64,000 bases of DNA from the NCBI GenBank assembly GCA_016209105.1, contig JACQWR010000024.1, positions 155,948-219,947 of the forward strand, read 5' to 3'. The stretch's first letter is position 1. Every line of letters starts with the position of its first letter. The notes under the pieces were generated by a model. The model did no database searches. It worked only from the letters and a program-made list of their open reading frames with translations, and was not told where the DNA came from. The position numbers and the translations under genes were made by a program. Positions 24,587-34,006 of this stretch are shown here, piece after piece. Source of the stretch: Deltaproteobacteria bacterium. GTDB lineage: Bacteria; Desulfobacterota; Syntrophia; Syntrophales; JACQWR01.

Positions 24587-25354
24587 CTAACCTCCTTTTC
24601 GTATCTCTGTGGCGATTCGTTCCATGACCGGCCCGGTTTTGGCGTGGATTACCACGTCGGCAAGGTGATCGAGGGGCGTAGGCTCCATATTGATAATGAT
24701 CAGCTTGGCGCCCGCCTGGTGGGCGAACTGGGGGATATAGGCTGCCGGATAAACGACAAGCGATGATCCCAGCGTGAGCATCACGTCGCAGAGCTGCGCG
24801 CGCCGCCCCGCCTCGGCCATCTCCTCCTCCGGCATGGGCTGGCCGAACGAGATGGTGGCGTCCTTCAGGGGACCGTCGCAGGAGCGGCAACGGGGCGCCT
24901 CAAGTTCCTCAGCCTTCTCCAGTTGTTTCTGTATCTCATCCCGGTCGTATGTTTTTCTGCACTCCAGGCAGACGGCATATGCCACCGTCCCGTGAATCTC
25001 GATGACATTCGCGGCGGAATTTCCCGCTTTGTGGTGCAGACGGTCTATGTTCTGTGTGACAATGCAGTCGAGTTTCCCCATCTTTTCCATGTCCGCGAGC
25101 GCCAGGTGCGTGGGATTGGGCGCGGCATCCCTGATCACGGGGTAGGTGACGCGGCTTCTCAGCCAATATTCCCGGCGGGACCCCTCACTGGAGAGAAAAT
25201 CGTCGTAATAAACGGGTTTATATTTTTCCCAGATGCCTCCGGGGCTGCGAAAATCGGGGATCCCCGATTCCGTGCTTACGCCGGCCCCGGTGAAGGCAAC
25301 CACCTTTTCCGCCCCCCGTATCAGCGCCGCCGCGCGTTTTATGAGTTCTTCCAT
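24587..25354 (-). CDS. cobB: NAD-dependent protein deacylase (sirtuin, CobB type)
   Basis: A 255-residue class III sirtuin. The NAD site is visible in GAGVSTESGIPDFRSPGGIW, the catalytic TQNIDRLHHKAG follows, and four zinc cysteines occur as CLEC and CRSC. GSSLVVYPAA closes the Rossmann part. It removes acetyl or acyl groups from lysines in the cytosol. The start at 25354 follows GGCAGGGG. The frame remains open to 25513, but that stretch is the REP-like repeat at 25410-25480 and is not family sequence. Confidence 0.93.
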   Translation of the reverse strand: MEELIKRAAALIRGAEKVVAFTGAGVSTESGIPDFRSPGGIWEKYKPVYYDDFLSSEGSRREYWLRSRVTYPVIRDAAPNPTHLALADMEKMGKLDCIVTQNIDRLHHKAGNSAANVIEIHGTVAYAVCLECRKTYDRDEIQKQLEKAEELEAPRCRSCDGPLKDATISFGQPMPEEEMAEAGRRAQLCDVMLTLGSSLVVYPAAYIPQFAHQAGAKLIIINMEPTPLDHLADVVIHAKTGPVMERIATEIRKGG

Positions 25355-25409
25355 GCCAAACCCCTGCCTGTCCTGATTATTCCTTCGGCAACTAAACACG
25401 TAAATTTGT

Positions 25410-25480
25410 CCTTCCGACCGAAGCCAGAATCCATTGAAAAGACTGGATGCCGGATCAAGTCCGGCATGACAGAGAAAGTA
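25410..25480. repeat. REP-like palindromic repeat upstream of the sirtuin gene
   Basis: The core ATGCCGGATCAAGTCCGGCAT at 25447-25467 is written here in parts: ATGCCGGA, loop TCAAG, TCCGGCAT. It forms a perfect 8-bp stem. The flanks (GAAGCCAGAATCCATTGAAA before and GACAGAGAAAG after) belong to a widespread class of intergenic repeats whose translation gives HAGLDPASS-like strings. It separates the hydrolase and sirtuin genes. Confidence 0.7.
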
Positions 25481-25522
25481 ATCGTGAAATTTCCCCTCAC
25501 CCTTTTCTGCCAACGAGGGGGA

Positions 25523-26347
25523 TTATGCCCCTCCTCTATCAAGGGTAGAGGGGGAAGACGAGCGATGATCCTTGATAAACGCGCCGATCCTGCCGTAGTA
25601 GCTCTCGCCGCCCACCTGCCACAGGTCATTGTGGTCGGCATCGAGAACAATGAAAATATCCTTGTCCGGCGCGGCAGAGGCATCGTACAGCGCCCTGCCC
25701 TCCTGCAGGGGGATAAGCATGTCGTACTCGGCGTGGATGATGAGGGTCGGCGTGTACACGTGGCGAATCTTTTCCCGGCTGGATGCCTCCACAAGCCGGT
25801 ACCTGGATTCTGCCGCGACTTCTATGCCGGAAAGCTGTAGAAGCCGGGCAAAGATGTCCGCCCCGCCGCTTTCCACGATCAATCCTCTGATCTCGTCCTG
25901 GTAATGAAAGGCCAATTCCACCGCCGGGACGCTTCCCAGAGACCGCCCCATGAGGAAATAGTCCTCACGGCAGTTCCCGTTTTTTACGATCTCCTTGAAA
26001 CCGCGGAAGATCGGGTGGGCATCGCGGAGCAGGTTCGTTACCGTCGGCCTGTCGCCGCTCAGACCATACCCGCGATAGTCGGCGACAAAAAGGTTAATCC
26101 CCATCCGGTTAAAGAGCGGGGCCACATCTTCATAGTCCCCGGCTGTTTCCCCGTTGCCGTGAAAGTAGAGCAGTGAAGGATAATCCGTCTCTGCCAGGTA
26201 AAATCTGCAGCCGATCCCGACCCCCTTCTCGACCTCGATGATATGGACGGCGCCCCTCCAGGAGGGAGCAAAATCCTTGCGCGGATAAAAAAAGGATTCT
26301 AATACCTCGTGACTATCCAGGAAAGAAAGATCAACCTCGTGAGACAT
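25523..26347 (-). CDS. Alpha/beta hydrolase
   Basis: A 274-residue alpha/beta-hydrolase. The oxyanion region YFHGNGETAGDYEDVA, the nucleophile elbow GRSLGSVPA (Ser), the acid in HAEYDMLIP and the final His in DADHNDLW are all in order. No signal peptide is seen, so it is cytosolic. The start at 26347 is 7 bases after AAGGAG; the ATG at 26353 is too close. It is the first gene of a likely transcript with the sirtuin and SAM hydrolase genes, although the REP-like element lies between. The ester substrate is unknown. Confidence 0.88.
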   Translation of the reverse strand: MSHEVDLSFLDSHEVLESFFYPRKDFAPSWRGAVHIIEVEKGVGIGCRFYLAETDYPSLLYFHGNGETAGDYEDVAPLFNRMGINLFVADYRGYGLSGDRPTVTNLLRDAHPIFRGFKEIVKNGNCREDYFLMGRSLGSVPAVELAFHYQDEIRGLIVESGGADIFARLLQLSGIEVAAESRYRLVEASSREKIRHVYTPTLIIHAEYDMLIPLQEGRALYDASAAPDKDIFIVLDADHNDLWQVGGESYYGRIGAFIKDHRSSSPSTLDRGGA

Positions 26348-26539
26348 TGTCATTCTCCTTTGATAGGTGACGGCAACGGATCTTCTGGCGCTGCCGGCCC
26401 TGAACCGGACCTGCATGTACTGCGCAACGCCCTATCGGTGAGGTTCCAATCCGCAATAGCGCTTCCGAGGATACAAAAAAACAAAGAAGATAACAACAGG
26501 ATATTTAAGGCGGAGAATCTTTGATCCGCACCTTTTTCA

Positions 26540-26568
26540 TTGACTCGCCTCTGGCTCTTCCCTATACT
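26540..26568 (+). promoter_or_regulatory. Sigma-70 promoter of the TctC-like gene
   Basis: TTGACT (26540-26545), 17 bases, TATACT (26563-26568), about 45 bases upstream of the start. Confidence 0.7.
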
Positions 26569-26611
26569 CGCAACAGCTGCAAATATCCTTTTAAAAAGGA
26601 GGGACAAGAGA

Positions 26612-27577
26612 ATGGGCAAAAATTATTCCACGACAGTGATAGTCGCAATTGCGGTTCTCGCAACCCTGTTGCCGTTTTTCTGCAATGCGGCGGACGGTGC
26701 GGGTTTTCCTCAGAAACCGATAAAGCTTATCGTCACGGCGAGCGCCGGCGGAGGCGAAGACACAGAGGCCCGCGCCATTGCCCCCTTTATCGAGCAATAC
26801 CTGGGGACCAGAGTAATTATCGAAAATCAGCCGGGCGCGGGCGGCAAGATCGGTTTTGAAAAATTCCAGAAGGCAAAACCGGACGGATACACGCTCATCA
26901 CCTACACCTTCCCCAAAAGCATTATCATCGAATACATGGACAAACCCGGATTCCGAACAAAGGACTTTACGCCGGTCTTTGCCTGGTCCCGTTCCAATCA
27001 GCTGTTGGTAGTCCACGTCGACACATGGAAAACCTTCGATGATTTTCTGAAGGCGGCACGATCAAAGACGCTGCGGGGCGGACTTTCGGGAAGGGGAAGC
27101 ACCACGCACCTTGCCGGTCTGATCGCCATGGACGAGTTGGGCATCAAGGTCAACTGGGTGCCCTATGACGGCTCCAATGATTCACGCACCGCCCTGGCGG
27201 GGAAGCATCTTGATTTCACCATCTGCCTTGCCACTTCCGCCATTCCCCTGATACAGGCCGGGAAACTGAGGCCCCTCGTGCTCTTCAGCGACAAACGCGA
27301 TCCTTATCTGCCCGATGTTCCCATTCCGAAAGACCTGGGATTTGACCTGACCTCGTTCCCCGGCATACGCGGCGTCGAGGCGGCCCCCAACACACCCGCA
27401 AGCATCGTGAAGATTCTGGAGAATGCATTCGGCAAAGCCGCACGGGAACCGCTCTTTCTCGAATGGGCAAAAAAAAGACAAACCGTCATCGATACGCTGA
27501 GCTCCCGGGAATTTGCCAGAATAGTCGCGGAAGCATACCCGAAGGTGGAAAAATTTCAGACCATGCTGAAGGAGTGA
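26612..27577 (+). CDS. Tripartite tricarboxylate transporter substrate-binding protein (TctC/Bug)
   Basis: A 321-residue periplasmic binding protein of the Bug/TctC family. A signal peptide (about 1-26, ending CNAADG) is followed by the family start FPQKPIKLIVTASAGGGEDTEAR, then TRVIIENQPGAGGKIGFEKF, GSTTHLAGL and VPYDGSNDSRTALAG. It binds a carboxylate in the periplasm. A strong AGGAGGG precedes the ATG at 26612. No tctA or tctB membrane genes are adjacent, so it is an orphan here and may serve a distant transporter or a sensor. Confidence 0.9.
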   Translation: MGKNYSTTVIVAIAVLATLLPFFCNAADGAGFPQKPIKLIVTASAGGGEDTEARAIAPFIEQYLGTRVIIENQPGAGGKIGFEKFQKAKPDGYTLITYTFPKSIIIEYMDKPGFRTKDFTPVFAWSRSNQLLVVHVDTWKTFDDFLKAARSKTLRGGLSGRGSTTHLAGLIAMDELGIKVNWVPYDGSNDSRTALAGKHLDFTICLATSAIPLIQAGKLRPLVLFSDKRDPYLPDVPIPKDLGFDLTSFPGIRGVEAAPNTPASIVKILENAFGKAAREPLFLEWAKKRQTVIDTLSSREFARIVAEAYPKVEKFQTMLKE

Positions 27578-27611
27578 TGAACGGCTGAGAACCTCTGGGA
27601 TGCGCTCCCGA

Positions 27612-29363
27612 TCATCCAACGGAAACAGGGAAAAAGAGCGAAACCGTCGTCCCGGCGCCCAACCGGCTCTCGATCTCGATCCGGCCGTCCATCCTTTTCA
27701 TGAGATGCTTCACGATGGAAAGCCCCAGGCCGGTCCCTCCCAATTCGCGCGAGCGCGCCTTGTCCACGCGATAGAACCGTTCCCCCAGGCGGGGGATGTC
27801 GCTCTGGGGAATGCCCATGCCGTTGTCGGCAATCTTCACAACGACGTAATCGCCGTTTGCAATGGAAGCTCCTATCGCGATTTTCCCTCCTTGAGCGGTA
27901 AATTTAACCGCATTGTCCAGGATATTCAACAGCACCTGAAAAACCCGGTCGCGGTCTCCCCTGATCGGGTGCAGGCTGTCGTCGGCATTCCAGTGCACAG
28001 CAATCGCCTTTTCCTTTGCCCTTCCCCCGATGACGGAGAGGGCATTTTCTATTGCCTCGGCTACGGGGAATTCATCCCGGTTCAACGGCAGATCGCCCAG
28101 TTCGATGCCCGACAGGGTAAGTAGGTCATCCACCAAACGATCGAGGCGGCGCGCATTTTCGGAAATGGTGCGTAAAAATTTTTGTTCCGTCTCCGTATCG
28201 GCCACGGGGCCTTTCTCCAGGGTTTCGGCAAACCCGATAATGGCCGTAAGGGGTGTTTTGATTTCGTGGGTGACGTTCGCCACAAAGTCGGTGCGAATGG
28301 TTTCCAACCGGTGCAGGCGGGTTACATCATGAAACACCAAGATTGTTTTATCTCTATTGCCGGACGCGTCCGCCACGGCTGATATAGTGACATCCAGAAT
28401 AAGGGGGGATGTTCCGTCCAGGATAATTTCCTGCAGCACCGGCGCCCGCTCCTTCTTAAACCGCTCCAGCGCATTATGTAATTGCACGTTGCGGAAGGCC
28501 TCCAGAAGGGTTTTATTCAGGATGGGGCCGCAATGATTGCATAAGATCGCATCCATCCCCCTATTCACCTTCTCTATCCTGTCCTGCCGGTCGAGAATGA
28601 TAACGCCTTCGACCATGCCGGCAAAAGCGGCTTCCAGCTTCCCCTTCTCTTCTTTGGACAGACGGATTTTTTCCTGCAACTCCATGACCATGTAGTTGAT
28701 GTCTTTTGCCAACTGTCCGATTTCACCCCCGGAATCAATAAGAAGCGTGCCGGATATTTCGCCCCCGCGCACCCCGCGCGTAAAATTTGCGATTTTCCGG
28801 ATGGGAGACAGGAGCTTCCAGGAGAAGGTCAGGGCAATAAGCGACGACAATGCTATGATAATGAAAACGGTGTAAGAAATGGATTCAAGCAGATTTTTTA
28901 TCGCGGCATCAACCGCGAGCAGAGACCGCGCCAGACGGATGTACCCCTTGCTCTCAGCGCCGTTTTGCAAGGGAACGGCCACGTAAAGCATATCTACGCT
29001 GAGCGTATGGCTGTAGCGTATGTCCATGCCCTGCCCCTTCGCCTGCGCCTGCTGTATTTCAACCCGGTTCAGGTGATTCTCCATATTTTTTGCGTCTGCC
29101 TCGGAATCGGCGATTACGGTACCGGATTTGTCAATCATGGTCACTCTCGTCCGGGACATCCCGGCAAAAGACGATACCAGCCGGCGGATATCGCTTTCGG
29201 ACATCCTGGCCATAACCCTTGCAAGGGAAAGGAGTTCTCCGTGGGTTTTTTTTGTCTCTTCTTTTCTGATGCCGCTGGACAGGAGTAACCCCGTAATACC
29301 GAGTGTCAAGGTTATGATCACCAGGTACGTGGCAAATATTTTGAAAAATAAACGGGATTTCAC
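27612..29363 (-). CDS. phoR: Phosphate-regulon sensor histidine kinase PhoR
   Basis: A 583-residue kinase: TM helix near residues 8-30, an extracytoplasmic sensor of about 120 residues, TM helix near 160-185, HAMP, PAS (about 240-350), HisKA with His near 366 in FVANVTHEIKTPLTAI, then an HATPase with NILDNAVKF and GGTGLGLSIVKHLM. I choose the GTG at 29363, which lies 7 bases after GAGGAG and directly after the phoU stop; an ATG at 29384 lacks a site. It is the last gene of the pst-phoU series and partners PhoB at 36995-37705. A long sensor domain is typical of PhoR outside the enterics. Confidence 0.88.
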   Translation of the reverse strand: MKSRLFFKIFATYLVIITLTLGITGLLLSSGIRKEETKKTHGELLSLARVMARMSESDIRRLVSSFAGMSRTRVTMIDKSGTVIADSEADAKNMENHLNRVEIQQAQAKGQGMDIRYSHTLSVDMLYVAVPLQNGAESKGYIRLARSLLAVDAAIKNLLESISYTVFIIIALSSLIALTFSWKLLSPIRKIANFTRGVRGGEISGTLLIDSGGEIGQLAKDINYMVMELQEKIRLSKEEKGKLEAAFAGMVEGVIILDRQDRIEKVNRGMDAILCNHCGPILNKTLLEAFRNVQLHNALERFKKERAPVLQEIILDGTSPLILDVTISAVADASGNRDKTILVFHDVTRLHRLETIRTDFVANVTHEIKTPLTAIIGFAETLEKGPVADTETEQKFLRTISENARRLDRLVDDLLTLSGIELGDLPLNRDEFPVAEAIENALSVIGGRAKEKAIAVHWNADDSLHPIRGDRDRVFQVLLNILDNAVKFTAQGGKIAIGASIANGDYVVVKIADNGMGIPQSDIPRLGERFYRVDKARSRELGGTGLGLSIVKHLMKRMDGRIEIESRLGAGTTVSLFFPVSVG

Positions 29364-29364
29364 A

Positions 29365-30057
29365 TTAGTTCTCCTCGGAAACACGGGGGAATTTGTGCCT
29401 TACGGTCGTTCCCGTTACCATATAAATGACCATGTCTGCAATGCCCTTGGCGTGATCCGATATCCTCTCCAGACTTTTTGATATCTGGGAAATAATCATG
29501 GCCCGCGGGATCGTGTGCGGCTCCTCCATCATGAAGGTAAGCAGCTCCCGGAATATCTGCTCGTTCAAGTTATCTATGATCTCATCATCCTTCCTGACCT
29601 TCTCCGCCAACGACACATCTTCATTAATAAAGGCATCCAGGCTTTCCTTAATCATGCCGCGCGCCACTGCCGCCATCCGGGGCAGATCAATATAGGGTTT
29701 CAACTGCGGTTCGTTGTTCAGAATAATCGCCTTTTCGGCAATTTTGACCGCCATATCGGCGATCCGCTCAAGATGTCCGTTGATCTTGATCGCCGTGGCA
29801 ATAAATCTCAGGTCCCTCGCCGCGGGTTGCCGCAAGGCCAAAAGGCGGATGCACTTCTCCTCTATCTCGACATCAAGCTTGTCAATCAAATCATCTTCGA
29901 CCATCGCCTGCCGGGCCAGCTCCGTATTCCTTTCGATAAGGGCATTAATGCCCTTATCAATGGCCTTTTCCGTCAGCGCGCCCATGTAGATCAAACTTTC
30001 TTTTACTTCCCGCAGCTCGCTGTCGTACTGGATGTTGATGTGCCTTTTTTCTTCCAT
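29365..30057 (-). CDS. phoU: Phosphate signalling protein PhoU
   Basis: A 230-residue PhoU made of two three-helix bundles. The metal-binding helices appear as RFIATAIKINGHLERIADMA and, in the second half, SQISKSLERISDHAKGIADM. PhoU mediates between PstB and PhoR and silences the regulon when phosphate is plentiful. GGGGGG stands before the ATG. Its stop is one base from the GTG start of phoR. Confidence 0.95.
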   Translation of the reverse strand: MEEKRHINIQYDSELREVKESLIYMGALTEKAIDKGINALIERNTELARQAMVEDDLIDKLDVEIEEKCIRLLALRQPAARDLRFIATAIKINGHLERIADMAVKIAEKAIILNNEPQLKPYIDLPRMAAVARGMIKESLDAFINEDVSLAEKVRKDDEIIDNLNEQIFRELLTFMMEEPHTIPRAMIISQISKSLERISDHAKGIADMVIYMVTGTTVRHKFPRVSEEN

Positions 30058-30115
30058 TGTCCCCCCTTAAGCATCATCTTTCTCTTTTCTCTCTACCATC
30101 CATCGTTCGGGAAAA

Positions 30116-30880
30116 TCAACCGAACCTCCCGGTTACGTAGTCTTCGGTCAGTTTTTGGGATGGCGTGGTAAATATCTTGTCCGTCCGGTCGAATTCCACC
30201 AATTCCCCCAGCATCAAAAAACCGGTCCAATCGGAAATCCTCGCCGCCTGTTGCATATTATGCGTAACGATGATGATCGTAATCTCCCTTTTCAATATTT
30301 CCATAAGTTCTTCGATCTTCGCGGTGGAGAGCGGATCAAGGGCGGACGTCGGCTCATCGAAGAGCAGTATTTCGGGATTGACGGCCAGGGCCCTGGCAAT
30401 GACGAGTCGCTGCTGCTGTCCGCCGGAAAGCTCATAGGCGCTCGTCTTGAGCTTGTCCTTCACCTCGTCCCATAAATGCGCATGCCGGAGGGCCTTCTCA
30501 ACCCGTTCGGATTGATCGGCAATCTTTTTGATCCCTTTCAGCTTCAGTCCATAGGCGATATTGTCGAATATGCTCATGGGGAACGGGGTCGGCTTCTGGA
30601 AGACCATGCCTATGCGGCTTCTGAGGTGGATAAGGTCCATCGAATTCAGGAGGATGTTCTCCTGGCCGAGCAGTATCTCCCCTTCGTATCGGTTGTTGGG
30701 ATAGAGGTCGTGCATCCTGTTGAAACAGCGCAGCAGGGTTGTCTTGCCGCATCCCGAAGGACCTATCAAGGCGGTTACCGAATTTTTGTACACCGGAAGG
30801 TTTATGTTCTTGAGGACATGAACGGTTCCGGAGTAGTAAAAATTCAGGTCTTTAACGGTTATCTCAATGGTCTCAGGCAC
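30116..30880 (-). CDS. pstB: Phosphate ABC transporter ATP-binding protein PstB
   Basis: A 254-residue ABC ATPase with Walker [10 protein letters not shown], the signature LSGGQQQRL, Walker [15 protein letters not shown] and the H-loop VTHNMQQA. The PstB-specific [16 protein letters not shown] is present. It drives phosphate import with PstA and PstC. Its start overlaps the pstA stop by one base. Confidence 0.97.
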   Translation of the reverse strand: MPETIEITVKDLNFYYSGTVHVLKNINLPVYKNSVTALIGPSGCGKTTLLRCFNRMHDLYPNNRYEGEILLGQENILLNSMDLIHLRSRIGMVFQKPTPFPMSIFDNIAYGLKLKGIKKIADQSERVEKALRHAHLWDEVKDKLKTSAYELSGGQQQRLVIARALAVNPEILLFDEPTSALDPLSTAKIEELMEILKREITIIIVTHNMQQAARISDWTGFLMLGELVEFDRTDKIFTTPSQKLTEDYVTGRFG

Positions 30881-31719
30881 TATCTATACCTCCACCTGAT
30901 GATGAGCCTTCCCAGTATCGTGAGGATAAGGATAAAAATTGTAATGACAAATGCTGCCGCCCATGCCTGGGCATGCCAGGTCTTGTAAGGCCCCATCGCA
31001 TATTGAAAGATCGTCGCCGTCAAGGAAGACATGGGGTGGTTCATATCCATTGAGAAGAACGAGTTATTGAACGAGGTAAACAACAGCGGCGCGGTCTCCC
31101 CGGCGACCCGCGCAATGGAGAGGAGGATGCCGGTAAGGATGCCGGTGGCCGCCCCCCGGTAAACCACCTGGATGATCACCTTGTAGTAGGGGGCTCCGAG
31201 GGCAAAGGCGGCCTCCCGCAGCTCCCACGGCACTAATGACAGCATATCTTCCGTCGTTCTGAGCACCACGGGAATCATGATGATCGCGAGGGCGACAGCC
31301 CCGGCCCATCCGTTGAAATGTCCCACGGGTCTTACGAGGATCGCGTAGACGAAGGTTCCGATGACGATGGAAGGAACGCTTACCACGATATCGGAGAGGA
31401 TGCTTATCATCTTGGCGATCTTGTTGCCCCGTGCATACTCAGCCAGGAATGTCCCCCCGAGCACCCCGATCGGGACGCCGATCAGAGACGCGCAGAGCGT
31501 TATCATCAACTGGCCGACGAAAGCATGCCGTAAGCCCCCGCCCTCGATGCCGGCCGGCGCCGGGTCATTGATGAATAGCGTCAGGTTGAGCGCCTGCAGT
31601 CCGTGCACGAGTACATCCCCGAGGATAAATACCAGCCAGAACAGCCCCAGGAAGGCAGAAAGAGTGCTCAGCGAGAGAGCGACAACCCCTTCCGTTTTTC
31701 GTATCTGTTCTTTCGTCAT
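30880..31719 (-). CDS. pstA: Phosphate ABC transporter permease PstA
   Basis: A 279-residue permease with six predicted helices and the EAA loop ([21 protein letters not shown]). It pairs with PstC and PstB. Its first bases overlap the end of pstC and its end overlaps the start of pstB, so the three are translationally coupled. Confidence 0.95.
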   Translation of the reverse strand: MTKEQIRKTEGVVALSLSTLSAFLGLFWLVFILGDVLVHGLQALNLTLFINDPAPAGIEGGGLRHAFVGQLMITLCASLIGVPIGVLGGTFLAEYARGNKIAKMISILSDIVVSVPSIVIGTFVYAILVRPVGHFNGWAGAVALAIIMIPVVLRTTEDMLSLVPWELREAAFALGAPYYKVIIQVVYRGAATGILTGILLSIARVAGETAPLLFTSFNNSFFSMDMNHPMSSLTATIFQYAMGPYKTWHAQAWAAAFVITIFILILTILGRLIIRWRYR

Positions 31720-32657
31720 CGCGCATACCTCCGCTCCGCACGCAGGAGAAAGAATTTCGCTATGGCAAGGAAGACGAAACTCATCACAAACAGAACAAGG
31801 GCAAGGTAAAAGAGCGATGAAAGGTAAATATCCTTGTCCGCCTCGGTAAACTCATTGGCGAGGGTCACGGTTATCGTCGCGGCGCTGTCGAAGAGCGAGG
31901 TGAATATCCGGTGGTTGTTTCCCAGGACGAAGGCGACCGCCATGGTTTCACCGAGGGCGCGTCCCAGGGAAAATAATATTCCCCCGAAAACGCCGAGCTT
32001 CGAATAGGGAATAACGATATTTTTCACGACCTCCCACTTTGTCGCTCCAAGGGCATATGCGGATTCCTTGACAACGGCCGGCGTCAGATTGAACGCATCC
32101 CGCGCTATGCTTGCCGTAAAGGGGATTATCATGATGCTCAGGATAACGGTTGCCGTCAAAATATCGATGCCCATGGGCGTGCCCTGAAAGAGGACGCTTA
32201 CCAAGGGAATGTCGGCGGTGGCCCTCTTGAGAAATGGCTCAACGGTGTTGCCCATGATGGGAGAAAGGGTGAAAAGGCCCCACATGCCGTAAATGATGCT
32301 CGGAATAGCCGCCAGGAGCTCTATGGCAATTCCAATGGGACCTTTCAGAAAATTCGGCGATACTTCCGTGATGAAGACGGCAATACCCAAGGCGACGGGG
32401 ATTGCCATCAGAAGCGACAGGACCGTGGTAACAATGGTACCATAGATACTGGTCAATGCGCCGAAGGATTCTTTGACCGGGTTCCAGTCGGTAGAAGTGA
32501 GAAATTGTATGACGCCGAATTTTTCTATCGCAAGCCAGGATTCTTTTACAAGAACAAACAGAATGCCGATGATAAAGACGATGACCGTACAGGAAGCAAC
32601 AGCGGTAAGCGATGAGAAGATAATATCTCCCGGATTTCGTTTAAACGTTACGGCCAT
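31716..32657 (-). CDS. pstC: Phosphate ABC transporter permease PstC
   Basis: A 313-residue permease with six helices. The EAA loop is seen in VKESAYALGATKWEVVKNIV, and the PstC-type FLTSTDWNPVKESFGALTSIYGT lies in the N-terminal half. It lies 220 bases downstream of pstS, a gap filled by a palindromic repeat element. It overlaps pstA by four bases. Confidence 0.95.
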   Translation of the reverse strand: MAVTFKRNPGDIIFSSLTAVASCTVIVFIIGILFVLVKESWLAIEKFGVIQFLTSTDWNPVKESFGALTSIYGTIVTTVLSLLMAIPVALGIAVFITEVSPNFLKGPIGIAIELLAAIPSIIYGMWGLFTLSPIMGNTVEPFLKRATADIPLVSVLFQGTPMGIDILTATVILSIMIIPFTASIARDAFNLTPAVVKESAYALGATKWEVVKNIVIPYSKLGVFGGILFSLGRALGETMAVAFVLGNNHRIFTSLFDSAATITVTLANEFTEADKDIYLSSLFYLALVLFVMSFVFLAIAKFFLLRAERRYAR

Positions 32658-32750
32658 TCACGGATTCCTTTTCAGTGCGGATCAAATTCATGAAAAAATT
32701 AACTAGGCAAGAGAGCACCTGCCTGCCTTGCTGTTAAAAATTTTCGTTTA

Positions 32751-32879
32751 AGCAGGCTGTTCAAAAACGTGCAGATGCAAGGCCCCCGAAATACTTCACC
32801 ATGAAGGCGTACAGGTACGTACGTCGAATGGCGAAGCATGAGGGAAACGCCGCAGATGAGCGTTTTTCAGCAGCCTGCT
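32751..32879. repeat. Palindromic MITE-like element between pstS and pstC
   Basis: The 129-base element is bounded by inverted ends: AGCAGGCTGTTCAAAAACG at 32751 and, read from 32879 on the minus strand, AGCAGGCTGCTGAAAAACG. Its centre contains CAGGTACGTACGTCG, itself near-palindromic, with GCAAGGC and CATCTGC-type arms between. Closely similar elements are common between genes in Deltaproteobacteria. Its last bases provide the AG of the pstS stop codon TAG, so it inserted at or over the end of that gene. When transcribed it would fold into a long hairpin between pstS and pstC. Confidence 0.8.
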
Positions 32880-33888
32880 ATTGCAGATTATGCGCCTTCC
32901 AGTAAGCCCTGATCTTATCCTTTAAGGATTTCGGTAGCGGCACGTAGGTCAGTTCCTTTGCCTTCTTATCCCCATTCCTGAAGGCCCAGTCGTAGAACTT
33001 GACGACCTTCCGGTTGGCATCCGTCTTCTCCTGGGCAAGGAGGATGAAGGTGGCTCCTGCTATGGGCCATGAATTTTTTCCCGGGGCATTCACCAGCCAG
33101 AGATAAAAATGCCTCTGCAGGTCGAACGTGCCGGTGTCCGCTGCATCCTCAAAGGCCTCGAAGCTCGGTACGACAAAAGTGCCGGCGGCGTTTTTGAGGA
33201 GCGTATAGGTGAGCTTGTTCTGCTCTGCATAGGCAAATTCAACGTAGCCGACGGAGTTTGCCGTCCTTTGCACATAGTTTGCCACTCCTTCGTTCCCCTT
33301 GCCGCCGATACCGACAGGCCATTTTACCGAGGTGCCGGCCCCCACCTTTGTCTTCCAGTCGGGAGAAACGCCGCTGAGATATTCGGTAAATACGGCCGTA
33401 GTGCCCGATCCGTCCGACCGGTGGACGACCGTGATCTCGGCATGGGAAAGCTTCAGCTTGGGATTCAAAGACTGAATTTTGTTGTCATCCCAATATTTAA
33501 TTTCGCCCAGGAATATTTTTGCGGTAGCTTCGGCATCAAGCCTCATTTCGCCCGGTTTCACGCCGGCGATGTTGACCACCGGCACCACGCCACCGATGAC
33601 GGCGGGGAATTGCAGTAGCTTTGCCTTGGCAAGCGCCTCCGGCGTCAAGGGAGCATCTGACGCTCCGAAATCCACCGTCCTCTCGGTAATCTGCCGGATT
33701 CCGCCGCCTGAGCCGATGGACTGGTAGTTGAGCTGCACACCGGTTGCCTTGTTGTAATCAAAGGCCCATGCGGAGTAGACGGGATAAGGGAAACTGGCAC
33801 CGGCGCCGTTCAGCCTGTCCGCCGCATCTGCTCGTGCGAATGATAACATGCACGCCAATACCACTGCAACTTTAAAAACTGTTTTCAT
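32878..33888 (-). CDS. pstS: Phosphate-binding periplasmic protein PstS
   Basis: A 336-residue periplasmic phosphate-binding protein. The signal peptide ends near SFARADAADR. Phosphate-binding loops are visible as NGAGASFPYPVYSAW, SIGSGGGIRQITERTVDFGASDAPL and VVHRSDGSGTTAVFTEYL. The start at 33888 is 5 bases after AAAGGAGG. Its stop TAG is completed by the palindromic element that follows. Confidence 0.96.
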   Translation of the reverse strand: MKTVFKVAVVLACMLSFARADAADRLNGAGASFPYPVYSAWAFDYNKATGVQLNYQSIGSGGGIRQITERTVDFGASDAPLTPEALAKAKLLQFPAVIGGVVPVVNIAGVKPGEMRLDAEATAKIFLGEIKYWDDNKIQSLNPKLKLSHAEITVVHRSDGSGTTAVFTEYLSGVSPDWKTKVGAGTSVKWPVGIGGKGNEGVANYVQRTANSVGYVEFAYAEQNKLTYTLLKNAAGTFVVPSFEAFEDAADTGTFDLQRHFYLWLVNAPGKNSWPIAGATFILLAQEKTDANRKVVKFYDWAFRNGDKKAKELTYVPLPKSLKDKIRAYWKAHNLQ

Positions 33889-34006
33889 ATTTCCTCCTTT
33901 GTTCATTTGAACGTCGTTTTAATATTTGTTCCTTGGGAATGGGAATCCGTATATACGTTAATTGTTGCGGCAATATTACAGACCGATTAATTTTTTGTTA
34001 CAACAA

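Noticed and set aside
25355..25513. A 53-residue N-terminal extension of the sirtuin
   Set aside because: It is translation of the REP-like palindromic repeat (HAGLDPASS type), not sirtuin sequence.
33889..34006. A Pho box directly upstream of pstS
   Set aside because: Stretches like TGTAATA and CGCAACA occur at about the right spacing, but the match to the half-site is too weak to call.
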